64,000 bases of DNA from Sipunculus nudus (lineage: Eukaryota > Annelida > Sipuncula > Golfingiida > Sipunculidae): contig CM049319.1 in NCBI GenBank assembly GCA_026874595.1, forward strand, positions 3,626,601-3,690,600. The letters are read 5' to 3'. Every line of letters begins with the position of its first letter. The first letter of the stretch is position 1. The notes beneath the pieces were generated by a model. That model made no database searches. It was not told where the DNA came from and saw only the letters and a list, made by a program, of their open reading frames with translations. A program made the position numbers and the translations under genes. Shown here one piece after another: positions 11,985 to 22,489 of the stretch.

Positions 11985-14603
11985 CTGCGGAATGGGAAAT
12001 TGTGTGATGTCATGACTGAGGTGACTTCCATTTACATGTACAGACTCATGGTGACGCCCACGTGACAGGGTACCTTGCAACCAGGCCGTATCGTCCCTGC
12101 AGATCCCTGGTCCTGTTCTTCCATTATTTTTCAGTTCAAATGAAATTAATAGACCTCTCAAATTAACTTGTCATGCTGCTTTATTGACAAATATCATTGG
12201 AGCGGACAGTGCCTTTATTCACTTTCTTTAACTTCAGATGTTTAATCAGTAGATCTCGGTTTTTCTCTTTTTTTCTCTCGTTTTGTTCATTAACAGAAGT
12301 CTAAGACCTTTTATTTTCTTAAAAAGGTTAAACAGTCCAGTGAGAACAATAATCTTGATGAGACACCAGTTTTTCCATGTGCAAACACCCAGCATGTATT
12401 CACAGTATTATAACATGTTCAAAACATCCTACCTTCATGTAGAAGCATGAAGACCATGCATGTTCTTACATACATGTACATGTGTAGTATTAAAATATTT
12501 GAAGCACAACTTTTTTGACAAAAAGAAGCTCCCCAACTTTGAAACCTGGCCCCCCCCCCCCCCCCCCCATATTGCAAACCAAGTAGGGATTCACTACAAG
12601 AGGCTGGATCACACCCTGCCATATGCAACCATATATTATTCTATGATATTAAAGGCCGATGTAATATTTATTTGGCTTGATATTATGTTTTAAAAGCCCT
12701 GAAATTTGACATGGAAAATGACAATCTGCCAAGGCTTGATGCAAAGGCTAAAATGATATTCATATAGCTTAATATTGTAATGTTTCAGAAGCCTGATGAA
12801 GTCTGATATGGCAAAAAAAATGAAAAAATGTGAACTACTGAAAAGCTAATCATTTTGGTACCATTCCTTCAATTTACATTCTGTATAGATCTAAAGACAG
12901 AAAAGACTGCCATGGTGGTCTTGTTGCATACCGGTATGTCTTTTGAACTGAAGGGTATATAGGCTGGTTACCTGACCATCTTTTTTTATAGTTTGAGGCA
13001 TCCTTTATGAAACTGCATCATTATAAATGACCTTTGTTACAGGTCCACCCCATTCATTGATTCAGCACTGACCGATCAACTACTTGGAACTTTGTGATTG
13101 GTCTGACAATTACCCTATCAAATAGGTTTCCTTTATAATCTTAAGCAATTTCATCAGTTTGCCTTTTCTGGATGTCTGAGAACCAAGTGACCAGGAGGAT
13201 CACCTATTAGGGAATATGATTTATATCTTATGTTTAAACTATTTTATAATAGTTTAGATTGCAGATACAACTTGTAAAACAAAGATCTAAATTTACATAC
13301 ATCTTTTAATTATTTTGAGGACTGAGGTGAAAATCAAGTGAGTGTTTGTTTAAAAAAATACTTAAAATAGAATTATTCTGTAACACACTAGCCGCCGACG
13401 TCGACGCAACAGGTTTCAGGTATCTGTTGCGTCGCCAGCCCACCAAAGGGCCAACTAGGGTTATAGCACGATACGATCTGTTACTCTTAGAAAGAAAATA
13501 AAATAAAAATATTTCCTATGGTTTTAGCAAACCAATGTTCACATAACGTTGTTTGTCGAAGGCCTGTAATAAAAAATAACCATTCTGGAAAGCATAAAGC
13601 ACCTGTAACATCAACAACTGATAGTATTTGTCCAGAGAGAATTGAAGCATTAACAGCCCCTGTAGACATCTTGCATTTGGTGGCAGTCCTGTATAAGGCT
13701 TTAAGCCTGTGTACTATTATGTTCATATTTTAACTACCTTGGTACAAAATAGGGCTGAGAACAGAACAGTAATATTTTCTAGTGGTCAAATATACAATAC
13801 ACATAGATGTACTGAACATTAATCAATGGATATATATGTTAAATCTCACTGTTGTGTGCGGAGTGTTATAATCACAGTTAACTACAGGTGCAATCTATGG
13901 ACTCCACAATGTGTCAGTCACTGAAAAAAAAGCAATTGAGGAGTTCATTCTTATGGGCTAGTAACACACATAAAACTATTTTAGGGATAAAAATTAGTTT
14001 TATGTTGTTTAAATGTATGTGTTAAGAGGCATTATTTATTTTTTTAGATAAACATGAAAATATTGAAAATTTATTAATAAATAGCTTTTTCATTTGTCGT
14101 TTTTCCATGTCACTGGGGCAACACTTTTGTTTCTTCTTTTGAAAGGCTTTTATATTCACAGCTGACAAGTGAGAGGGCAGTTGGCAATGCAATCATAGGC
14201 AACCTTACGAGCCATATGATACAGTCACAACACATGGGCCAGAGCAAGCGTAAAATCATTAAACTTAAATGTCAGTGTAGTAATGTGCATTGGGCCATTG
14301 AATATGACTCTATGAGGTTTCAACTTTCACAAAGTGACCACATTTCAGTCAAGTCGGAAGAATTTCTTGTGGTTATAGACCCATACATTCATCAGAGCCT
14401 AGAACATAGCATCCTCAGTGAAACACAGACATCCATTTTACACTGGAAACATTCCAATCAAGACCTTCACAGGTCTCCCAAGTCAAGCCCCCATGACACC
14501 ATATCGGCAAATGTACTGGACGACACGCCCGCCTGACACCACTCAAAGTCTAAACAATCAACACGTGTTACAAAAACACAACGGTAGCTGTACTCATACT
14601 TAC
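11985..14603. other. Non-coding interval with poly-C tract and hairpin
   Basis: It holds a run of 19 C at 12550-12568 and a perfect 11-bp inverted repeat at 13402-13434 (listed separately). No coding exon is supported. The open frame at 14216-14536 has no recognised motif. Confidence 0.35.
13402..13434. repeat. Perfect 11-bp inverted repeat (hairpin)
   Basis: CGACGCAACAG at 13402-13412 and CTGTTGCGTCG at 13424-13434 are exact reverse complements separated by 11 bases. The arms are GC-rich and CpG-rich in an AT-rich neighbourhood, with GCCGCCGACGTC just before them. Confidence 0.85.
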
Positions 14604-14838
14604 AGAGAGTCACATGGACACACTGGATTCTCTGCATAAACATAAAGCTTCCTTATTTATGAGTGAGAAGTCATTGCTGACGAATGCTTCTGTCTGCTGC
14701 AGCAGCAGTCAACAGTTTGTTCCCGCGGTTCCAGTATTCGGTCAGCTGCTTTGACCAGTTGGTTAATAAATACTTGCGTGGTTTGGAGAATTCCTGGAGA
14801 TTTTCGTCGCGCTGACTTCGTCACGTGTGGCTCCACCC
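14604..14838 (-). other. Probable non-coding first exon of the minus-strand gene
   Basis: A strong minus-strand donor (GACTCT then GTAAGTATG) ends the segment at 14604, and a TATA-like box lies on the same strand at 14864-14872, so transcription would start near 14838. The segment is richer in G+C and CpG than its surroundings and contains CACGTG. The short frame beginning at the ATG at 14843 closes after 26 codons, so the exon is read as 5' UTR, possibly with a small upstream ORF. The start position is an estimate from TATA spacing. It would connect to the exons at 11952-11984 and 3869-4014. Confidence 0.45.
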
Positions 14839-14863
14839 GCCATGCAAACAAACCTTGATTTGC

Positions 14864-14872
14864 TTTTATATA
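14864..14872 (-). promoter_or_regulatory. TATA-like box upstream of the minus-strand first exon
   Basis: The minus strand reads TATATAAAA here, about 25-30 bases upstream of the inferred start and above a CpG-containing segment that ends in a consensus donor. A TATA-like string alone is common in AT-rich DNA; position relative to the donor is what supports it. Confidence 0.4.
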
Positions 14873-16099
14873 TCCATCTCTACTTCATTCACATTTACTG
14901 CGTGAAATTTCATATATTTTCATATGTGTTAATATACACAGTCTGCACAAGTAGGAATAATAAATTACGGGGCGAATTATGAAACCAATTATCAATGATC
15001 ATATGACTGACATTATTGTATAGCCACCTTACACAATCAAACGTCCAAACTTTTCTTTATATTCCTGTAGCGATTTGAATTCAAAGTAATTTCAATAAAA
15101 CTTTTTAAGGAAATTCGAATCGTTGATATTGTTTTAGTACGTCGCTGCTATGGTTCCCTTATTTCTATAACTAAAACTGCATTGGTTATCGAAATGAACT
15201 GTGAAAGAACGCATTGGCAGAGATGGAAGACAAAAGATTTTTATCCCAATCGCGTAGGCCCAGGTTATTCCTCCAAGAATTCCTAGGAAATGTATGAATC
15301 ATTGACACCACCTGTTACGCTTCATTTTCTTAAGAAGAATTGGAATTCTCCTTGTTCTCGGGAATATTCTGAATCCTCCCGTGGATTCTCATTCCTCTCT
15401 CAACATATAGATATTACACGTGGATTTTTAGACAGGCCCAGTCGATCCAGCAGTTAAGAATTTATGATTTCACATGCTGGCAGAGCTCTCAAACTTTTTT
15501 CTCCATGTTCTGTGGCGCAACGCGTAGGCTACAAGAGGTAGGCCCCCTACTGCCACCTCGCGGCATATTCAATTGATTATGACTGACTCACTTAGTGTTA
15601 AGAACTGCCGGGCAATGAGTCAGATCTATCTATATGTATTGGTACAGGGAATTTCTTTTTTACGCAGATATTAAATATCAAACATGAATACTACAGCCTT
15701 TGCAGGGCTAGTACGTGTATTTGCGTCTCTGAACATTTTTCTAATACACAATTGTCGCGGAGTATATATAGTGTCCATTTGTCTTAATATTGGGCCGGGG
15801 GGGGGGGGGGGGTTAGGAAAAATAACATCTTTTTTAATATAAGCTGTCTTTTATGAAAAGCTATAGAAAACCGTACACATCTTCAAATACAGTCATTTAT
15901 TTCAGATATAACACTAACATCAGGTTTAAAACTAGATATTTTTTTGGCCGCAGGTGCCATAGTATCGCCAGACAATTAATCCCCCACCCCTCCCTTAAAG
16001 AATTTCCCCCCCCCCCCCCCCCCCATCTTCAGCAGCATATACTGACACTTGGCAAACGATTATAGAACATCTATCAACTTGAGAAACAATATTTCTCAC
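14873..16099. other. Intergenic-looking sequence with homopolymer tracts
   Basis: It contains a run of 16 G at 15797-15812 and a run of 19 C at 16006-16024, about 190 bp apart. No exon or RNA gene is recognised. Confidence 0.4.
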
Positions 16100-17190
16100 C
16101 AAATATGGGGGCCCAATACAGAGAATCACTCTTATGAAAAGGGGATAAATTCATACTATAAAAATGGTAAGGTAGGTGGCGCCACCTGTCTGGTTTACGA
16201 AAAAACTGTCCAAGATGGATGCACATGCCAAATTGGGGACCAACACATTGAAGGACTCCTCAGATATGAGCAATTTTCATCTAAAACAAATGTACAGATG
16301 GATACCACACCCAAAAAAATGACAGATGGCGCCACCATTCTTGCATAAAAGATGGAGGAGGCCAAGATCTATGGTTAATGCACAGTTTCAGACCAAAACA
16401 GCACACCACTCCTAAGAAAAGAGCATTAATTTATTCTACAAAAAAAGGAAGGTAGGTGGCGCCACCTGTCTTGTCTACGAGAAAATTTTCCACGATTAAT
16501 AGACATGCCAAATTTAAGGCCAATACCTTGAATCACTCTGGAGATATGAGCAATTTTCACCGAAAGCACATGTACAGATGGACACCATGGCAAAACGATT
16601 GCAGATGGCGCCACCAGTCTTGCGTACAAGATGGAGGAGTCCAAGATCTATGGATATGCACAATTTCAGGCCAATAGGGCAAATCACTCCTCAGAAAAGG
16701 GCATTAATTTATTCTACAAATACGGGAAGGTAGGTGACGCCACCTGTTTGGTTTACGAGAAAACTTTCAAAGATGGATGGACATGCCAAATTTCAGACAA
16801 ATACCTTGAACCACTCAGGGGTCATAAGCAATTTACACCAAAAGCACATGTACAAATGGACGCCACGGCAAAACAATTGCAGATGGCACCACCAGTCTCG
16901 AGTAAAAGATGGAGGATTGCAAGATCTATGGATAAGCACAACTTCAGGCCAATAGGGCAAATTACTCCTCAGAATAGGGCACTAATTTATTCTACATAAA
17001 CGGAAGGGGAGGTGGCGCCACCTGTCTGGTTTACGAGAAAACTTTCCAAGATGGATGGACATGTCAAATTTCAGACCAATACCTTGAACCAATCCGGAGA
17101 TATGAGCAGTTTTCACCTAAAGCATATGTACAGATGGACGCCACGGCAAACGATTGCAGATGGCGCCACCAGTCTTGAATACAACACTAT
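16100..17190 (+). repeat. 279-bp satellite, four tandem units with paired palindromes
   Basis: The unit start (GGTAGGTGGCGCCACCTGTC) recurs at 16171, 16451, 16729 and near 17007, giving periods of 280, 278 and 278 bp. Each unit has a second motif about 150 bp later (GATGGCGCCACCAGTCTTG). The first motif contains the 12-bp palindrome GGTGGCGCCACC, which overlaps an E-box (CACCTG). Inside each unit TTTACGAGAAAACT, GACATGCCAAATTTCAG and GAGATATGAGCAATTTTCACC are conserved. Open frames that cross the units read similar peptides in each copy because of the tandem structure; nothing suggests a gene. Confidence 0.88.
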
Positions 17191-17269
17191 CTAAGATCCT
17201 CGGTCAAGTTGATTTTTTAATCAATCCATGCAAGATTTCTTGACATATTTAAGAATTTGTGTGATTTTT

Positions 17270-18090
17270 CCCAAAAATGGGCATATTCAAGGTCAAGGTC
17301 ACTCTCCTATAAAGGTCATGATCCAATTTTAAATAGGCTTCGTCCTCTCATCCATATCTGCACATGTCAAGTTTGGTAAAGATCCGTGAAATATTTTTTG
17401 AGTTATCGCGTCCAAACGAAATCTCGGCGGCGGCGGCGGCGGCGCAACTGTGCTTAAACTATAGTATTTCCAGACTTTGTTTGGCGATACAATTAGATTA
17501 TATCAAGCCTTATCATAGTATAAATATCGGGGTTTTTGGAGCAACCTGAAACTACCCATAGCAGAATTATCATCCATAAAATAATTTGTGAATTAATGGA
17601 CCCTGTGACCTTGACCTTATCCCTATGAACCTAAATCGAAAAGAATCTCCCCCTGTCAGCAGGTGAGTAATATCTTGAAAATGGAAGGTTTATGATGAAA
17701 AGTTTGTCTTGGAATGCATACTCATTCCTTTTAAAGAAATATATCCTGTGACCTTGACCTTTGACCTTGTGACCCCAAATTCATTTATGCTTTCCCCATA
17801 CTGGCAAGTCAGCTAAATATGCAAAATGGAAAGTTTGGGATGAAGAGCTTGGCTTAAAATGCAGCCATAATCTTTTTAAATAAGTGAGTCATGTGACCTT
17901 GACCTTTGACCTCATGACCCAAAAATCATACAGGTTTTTTCTTAAGTGGTGGGCCATTTGTAAGTCGTGTTTGAAATCCATATGTCAATCAAACTTGGTG
18001 TTATCATCTAGAAACAAATTCGTTTGGATAAACGGATGGACAGACAGACAGGCAAACAGACAGGGTGATTACTATAGGACATTCACTTGT
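17270..18090 (+). mobile_element. Repeat element with about 145-bp tandem units carrying TGACCTTGACC blocks
   Basis: GTGACCTTGACC recurs at 17604, 17748 and 17893 (periods of 144 and 145 bp), preceded in the last two units by related AAAATGGAAAGTTT and GATGAA text. The second and third units read TGACCTTTGACCT, a nuclear-receptor-like direct repeat. A (CGG)n-type run lies at 17426-17443. The block ends in a degenerate ACAG/ACGG tract (18032-18064) and GTGATTACTATAGG, similar to the ends of the neighbouring pearl-like repeats. Left border uncertain. Confidence 0.6.
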
Positions 18091-18219
18091 GATCAATAAA
18101 CACACTAGGTTTTGGGACACTAGATGGAATCACAGCTGCGAAACTGACAAGATTGTTGTCATTTTATAATAAAAAAATAGAAAAATATTCGTAAATATAT
18201 GAAAAAATACAGGTTGCGC

Positions 18220-18562
18220 CACCACTTTTCGGGAACTGACTAAACTAGGCATGGTCAATATTCAAGGTAAGATTAATGACAATCCATGCATCAATTATCA
18301 AGAAACTGGAGGTTTTGTATCACATTTATAATTATTCTGGGGGATACTTACAAGCGGCATAGCTCGAAGGATATAGGTCGCAGTGACCTTATTTAAGGTT
18401 TAAAAGGAGACTTGTTTATTGACCTCCATGGATATTCACATAGAATCTTCTAGGATCAGAGGTTACGCTTTGTGCCCTGTTAACGGATAGACGGACAGAC
18501 AGACAGACGGACGGATGACAGACAAAGAGTGATTGCTATAGCTCAGATGAATTTTATTCAGC
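18220..18562 (+). mobile_element. Right-hand end of a pearl-like element
   Basis: A (GACA/GACG)n tract at 18488-18520 is followed by GTGATTGCTATAGCTCAGATG and ends in TTCAGCTGAGC near 18565. This is the inverted form of the 5' terminus (AGCTCAGCTGA...CTGAGCTATAG) of the family at 41254. No matching left terminus was found, so the copy is partial or the block is a composite with the preceding satellites. Confidence 0.5.
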
Positions 18563-19428
18563 TGAGCAAAAAGGGTATATAAATCAGAAAAGTATTAAAT
18601 ATTTAGTATAATTGAACAAGGCATTTTGGAGCATCCTTCACAAAATACAGTAATTTCTGATCCAAATGTGATCTCCTGATGTTCATTAAAAAAATCCGCC
18701 TGATCAGCAACAATATTGATAGCACGAGATAACTTCCCCACAGTCAACTGAGTGACGTAATCAGAATTAGTACCATGGTTTTCAAATCATTTTTTAATCA
18801 GTGCATCTGAATGAATTATATTATTTTACAATATGTAATCTTGTATTAATTCAAACAACTGATTCCAGTAAGCACAATTGATTAGGACAAAATCAGATAA
18901 AAATCACAACCCTCACCTGAGACAGCGCAGCCTGAGCTGTTAAAGTTCAACAGGGGGACACTAGTCCTGTGTGAAATACAATATACCCACGACATATTTA
19001 ACATTTCTTAACGTATCGGGGAAAGTCTCCTGGTGTTGACAGCTTGTATGATTGATTGATGAGGAGAGGGAGGAGGGCACGCCACCACATGGAAAATAAG
19101 GATAAGCTAAGTATCGTAACAAGCTCATAATTAACGGAGCGGGGCCCAACTTGGTTCACAAGGTGACATTCTTGGGATCGGGTTCGGCGGATATAAAGTG
19201 CAGCCGCCGCCTCCCCCCAGCATACTTACACCATGTACCAATACTTTGGGTACATAAAAATTAATATTTTCTAACGGACTGAAGCACTTCCTTTAATTTA
19301 ATCATATCCAACAAAATTAATTTATAAAGATTTTCGCATGTTCCCTAGAAATGTTAATGAAATCAACTGGCCTGTATTGAAATGATGGCCTTCGGTTAAA
19401 TTATTCACTAGCTGGTTGTACAGCGATA
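18563..19428. other. Unassigned sequence with minus-strand donor-like sites
   Basis: Two minus-strand donor-like strings stand out: CTCAG/GTGAGGG near 18917 and GGT/GTAAGTATG near 19230. The CpG-containing stretch 19130-19220 between them could be a promoter. No open segment with matching acceptor supports an exon. Confidence 0.3.
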
Positions 19429-19722
19429 AGGCAAAAAAAAGGTATGATTCTCATGCACTTCTTTTTCAGAAATCAATGCGGGCGGGCGATATTTTATTAT
19501 TATTTTTTTTTACCTTTTTGTATGTTTTGATAAAAAAATGTCACATGATCAGGGAAAAGCATGAAAATAACAGAATTATTTTCCAAAACAGGTAAAGCAC
19601 TGCATAACAAAGGAAATCTGATCAAAATTGTATTATTTTATCATCATGAAAGATGAAAATAAAGATCAAATTTTTTTATGCGGGGGCCTGAGAACCATAC
19701 CTTTTATTTTATTCTTTGGTCG
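19429..19722 (+). mobile_element. PIF/Harbinger-like MITE, copy 1 (degraded ends)
   Basis: The left end reads GGCAAAAAAAAGGTATGATTCTC and the right end GAGAACCATACCTTTTATTT, the inverted termini also seen at 26173-26504 and 53916-54225. Internal GCGGGCGGGCGATATTTTATT and the CATGATCAGGGAAAAGCATG segment are shared with those copies. The target duplication is not preserved: TAA on the left, no match on the right. Confidence 0.75.
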
Positions 19723-20868
19723 TGTATATTTGTCTTTTCTTTAATCTCAACATTGCTTCAACTACATATTCTCCTATAAAATCCCAAACGCATCTGTAAT
19801 TTGGTATAAGAAGATGGCTTTGCAAATAATTATTTATCAATCAATTTATAGATCATAATGTTGTTGGTAAAATAATTATGAATATATGATTTTAATAAAA
19901 ATACAAAGAATGATTATCCAAAACCTCGCGTTAGGTAAATGACTGGGATTATTTTATACGAAACTAAAAATAGGAACAAGTTACACAAAAGTGACTGGTT
20001 CACCGGAAGTGAGACAATATGGTCCACAGGTCCACTAGTCCCCTCGTCGTCTCGGATATTTAGGTTAAAATACTGTCAAAACAAGTCCCAGGTCTCCCCA
20101 AGCACAGAAGATAAAAGGATTTCTCAGTGTTTATATGCTTAGAGTAATACATTAACGAAATCACGTGAGGTTGTGAGCCGGCGAGTCCGTCTGCACTGGG
20201 GGTAGGTGACCCTTTTCACTCTCTTTAGGCTTGTGAGTTGTGACAAGTTGTGTCACACTGTCGTTCAGTCATTAACATGTTGTCTGGTGGCTTTCAACCC
20301 TGTTATTATCAGTTCCTGATGGCCAGCATACATGGTGTTTGCTTATAAAACATTCTCACGCTTTCCACTGATCTGTACAAGTTTGATTTGCTTTAAACGT
20401 GATAATATAGTTCCATACCCCCCCCCCCCCCCCCAGTACCCCGTAATATTATATGATATTTCACTGTAGAACTGAAAGCTGTCCATCCACAGGATGGTCT
20501 TTTACATGACTGCATTTATCAATAGACAATACAATGTAATTCATAGTATAATGAGAGTGGGCAGAACTATAGAAACCGGGCTTCAGCCTGCCGCCGGTAC
20601 AACGGGTGTTGCATAATAAATTGTTTCCTGGAAAAGGCCGATACATATCATTTTCCTCAGAATTCCCGTATTTAATTTTGCTTATAGCTGGAGTTTATTA
20701 TATTAGAGGAGGAGGGGTCCGGGGAACCTGGGGGGTGTGGGGGCGGAGCCCCCACCTAAAGCTTAATTTTCCTGTTAAAATAGTAAATGGTTTCCCATTT
20801 TCGCGATAGATGCTTCTTCAATCGCAGATATAAATTAACAAAGTTGCTCCTGCTGGTATCTCATCTTC
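19723..20868. other. Unassigned sequence with poly-C tract
   Basis: It includes a run of 17 C at 20418-20434 and no supported exon. A GC-rich stretch around 20705-20755 has no matching gene signal. Confidence 0.4.
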
Positions 20869-21118
20869 ACGGCTCACTTAGTAGCGTGTAGGGCTCCTAG
20901 TCTAGAGATCGTAGGTTCGATTCCCGATTCAGGCGACTTCTGATGCTTAGTAGTTGTTTATGTTAGAAAAGTTAAGTGTAGGGACATCTATAGGGAAAAG
21001 TAGGAGTTAAAATAGGGAATGAGAGGAGACCATTTTATTCATATGTTCCTCAAAAGAAGTGAAGCCCGCGTTCTATAGTGGCTCCTGAGAGTGATATCAA
21101 ATGAAAATAAATAAATTA
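20869..21118 (+). mobile_element. tRNA-derived SINE
   Basis: The head resembles a tRNA: an A-box-like GGCTCACTTAGTAGCGTG at 20871-20888 and a perfect B-box GGTTCGATTCC at 20914-20924, spaced as in a polymerase III promoter. The acceptor-stem pairing expected of a functional tRNA is not evident. About 190 bp of non-tRNA body follow, and the unit ends in an A/T-rich simple tail (GAAAATAAATAAAT). This head-body-tail order is the SINE plan. The 3' limit is set by the tail; no target duplication was identified. Confidence 0.6.
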
Positions 21119-22481
21119 TGAATTTAAGATACATGAACCATATACTGCAGTAATTAAACAGGAAAGAAAAAATTTAGTCCATGAAAAACATGGCATGTCA
21201 GCTATGTATATGCCCTAAGAATTCATAAATATGGGTCCATGAATAGTATAAATGATTTAAGGGATTTAAACATAAATGACAGATCTTTTTATGATATGTC
21301 CTCAAACAGTTAAAAAACTAATTTAGTGTGCGGTAATATGACAAGAAGAATAAAAGTAAAAATCAAATGTTGCCAAACGGTCCCTATTGTTACCTTAACA
21401 TGAGCAGAAAAAATATTTGATTGGGATGGATGAATTATTAAGGTAAGACTTTGTGAAGGGATATTGACTGGATTGACAAAAAATTCTTGATTTGTTCTGG
21501 GTCAGAGTCATCAACAGCCATTGACCAGAGGACAAGCAACTTGTACTGCCCTGCCTGTATACTCATGTTATTATTGATAACCTGATCAGTTTTTGGTGGA
21601 TCCTTATGAAATTTTTAACTATTTTACAGAGATAAATAAATTAATCAATCATAATTTCACATATATTTATTAATAAAACCAGGTAAATTCAGGTAAGTAT
21701 GGTGTCTTTGTTGTTTTAGCATTTTTGTACATGAATGTCTGCAGTATATCTCAGTGAAGACATTGTAGAATTTAGGACCATTAAGGGAATTATCATCTGC
21801 CGGTACCTAGTGTAGAGTAATTGAAGGTCTAGGTAAAACGGGGTTAATGAAATATGTAGGTGTAGAGTGCTGAAATAAATTAGACAAAAACCATATATAT
21901 GATTTGTTCCAAGAAATGTATAAAAATAATAATTGTATATTGAACATGAAATATTATGTGGATTTCAAATAAGGACCAAATTGCCACATTGTACCTGTTT
22001 AGGTACAGAAAACTAATAAAGACCAGGTGAACTTCAAAGAGAGGTGAAAAAAGACACATTCACAGATATACTCCTCAAATATGTATAAAACACATCGGAA
22101 AATCACCAAAAGTCTGACAGAATGGTAAAATCTGACATTTCAACATGTTTTTCCCCCTTTGTAATGTTAACTTAGTTCGTTTTGGTACTCCTGATAAAGC
22201 ATATCACTTTTATATTGCCCGTGACAGAAAGTCCAAGGGAATCCCCGTCCCATTGAATTATGGTTATCCAGTGTCAAAACAGTGTCAGACATCTTTTTTA
22301 TCATTAGACATAAGCAGATATTCTTGAATATGAGTAAAAATAGTTTATTGAACATTATTTTATATTTATTTTGTTCAAAAACATATTCTGAAAGTTGTCA
22401 AAGCACAATGTCTATCGAGAGGCAAGTCTGACGGCCACCATCTTGAAAATTGATGACATCGCTTGTCCTTCATAACAGGCA
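21119..22481. other. AT-rich non-coding interval
   Basis: No exon, RNA gene or clear repeat. The open frame at 22145-22327 has no splice context or known motif. Confidence 0.4.
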
Positions 22482-22489
22482 ACATAAAC
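22482..22489. repeat. Left 8-bp target-site duplication of the hAT element
   Basis: ACATAAAC directly precedes the CAGGG terminus and matches 24582-24589 exactly. Confidence 0.85.

Noticed and set aside
14216-14536. 106-codon plus-strand frame
   Set aside because: No splice sites or known motif; it lies just beside the inferred minus-strand first exon.
16631-16999. Open frame of 122 codons with peptides repeated in neighbouring frames (16049-16348, 16734-16955, 17012-17194)
   Set aside because: The frames read through the 279-bp satellite; peptide similarity follows from the tandem repeat.
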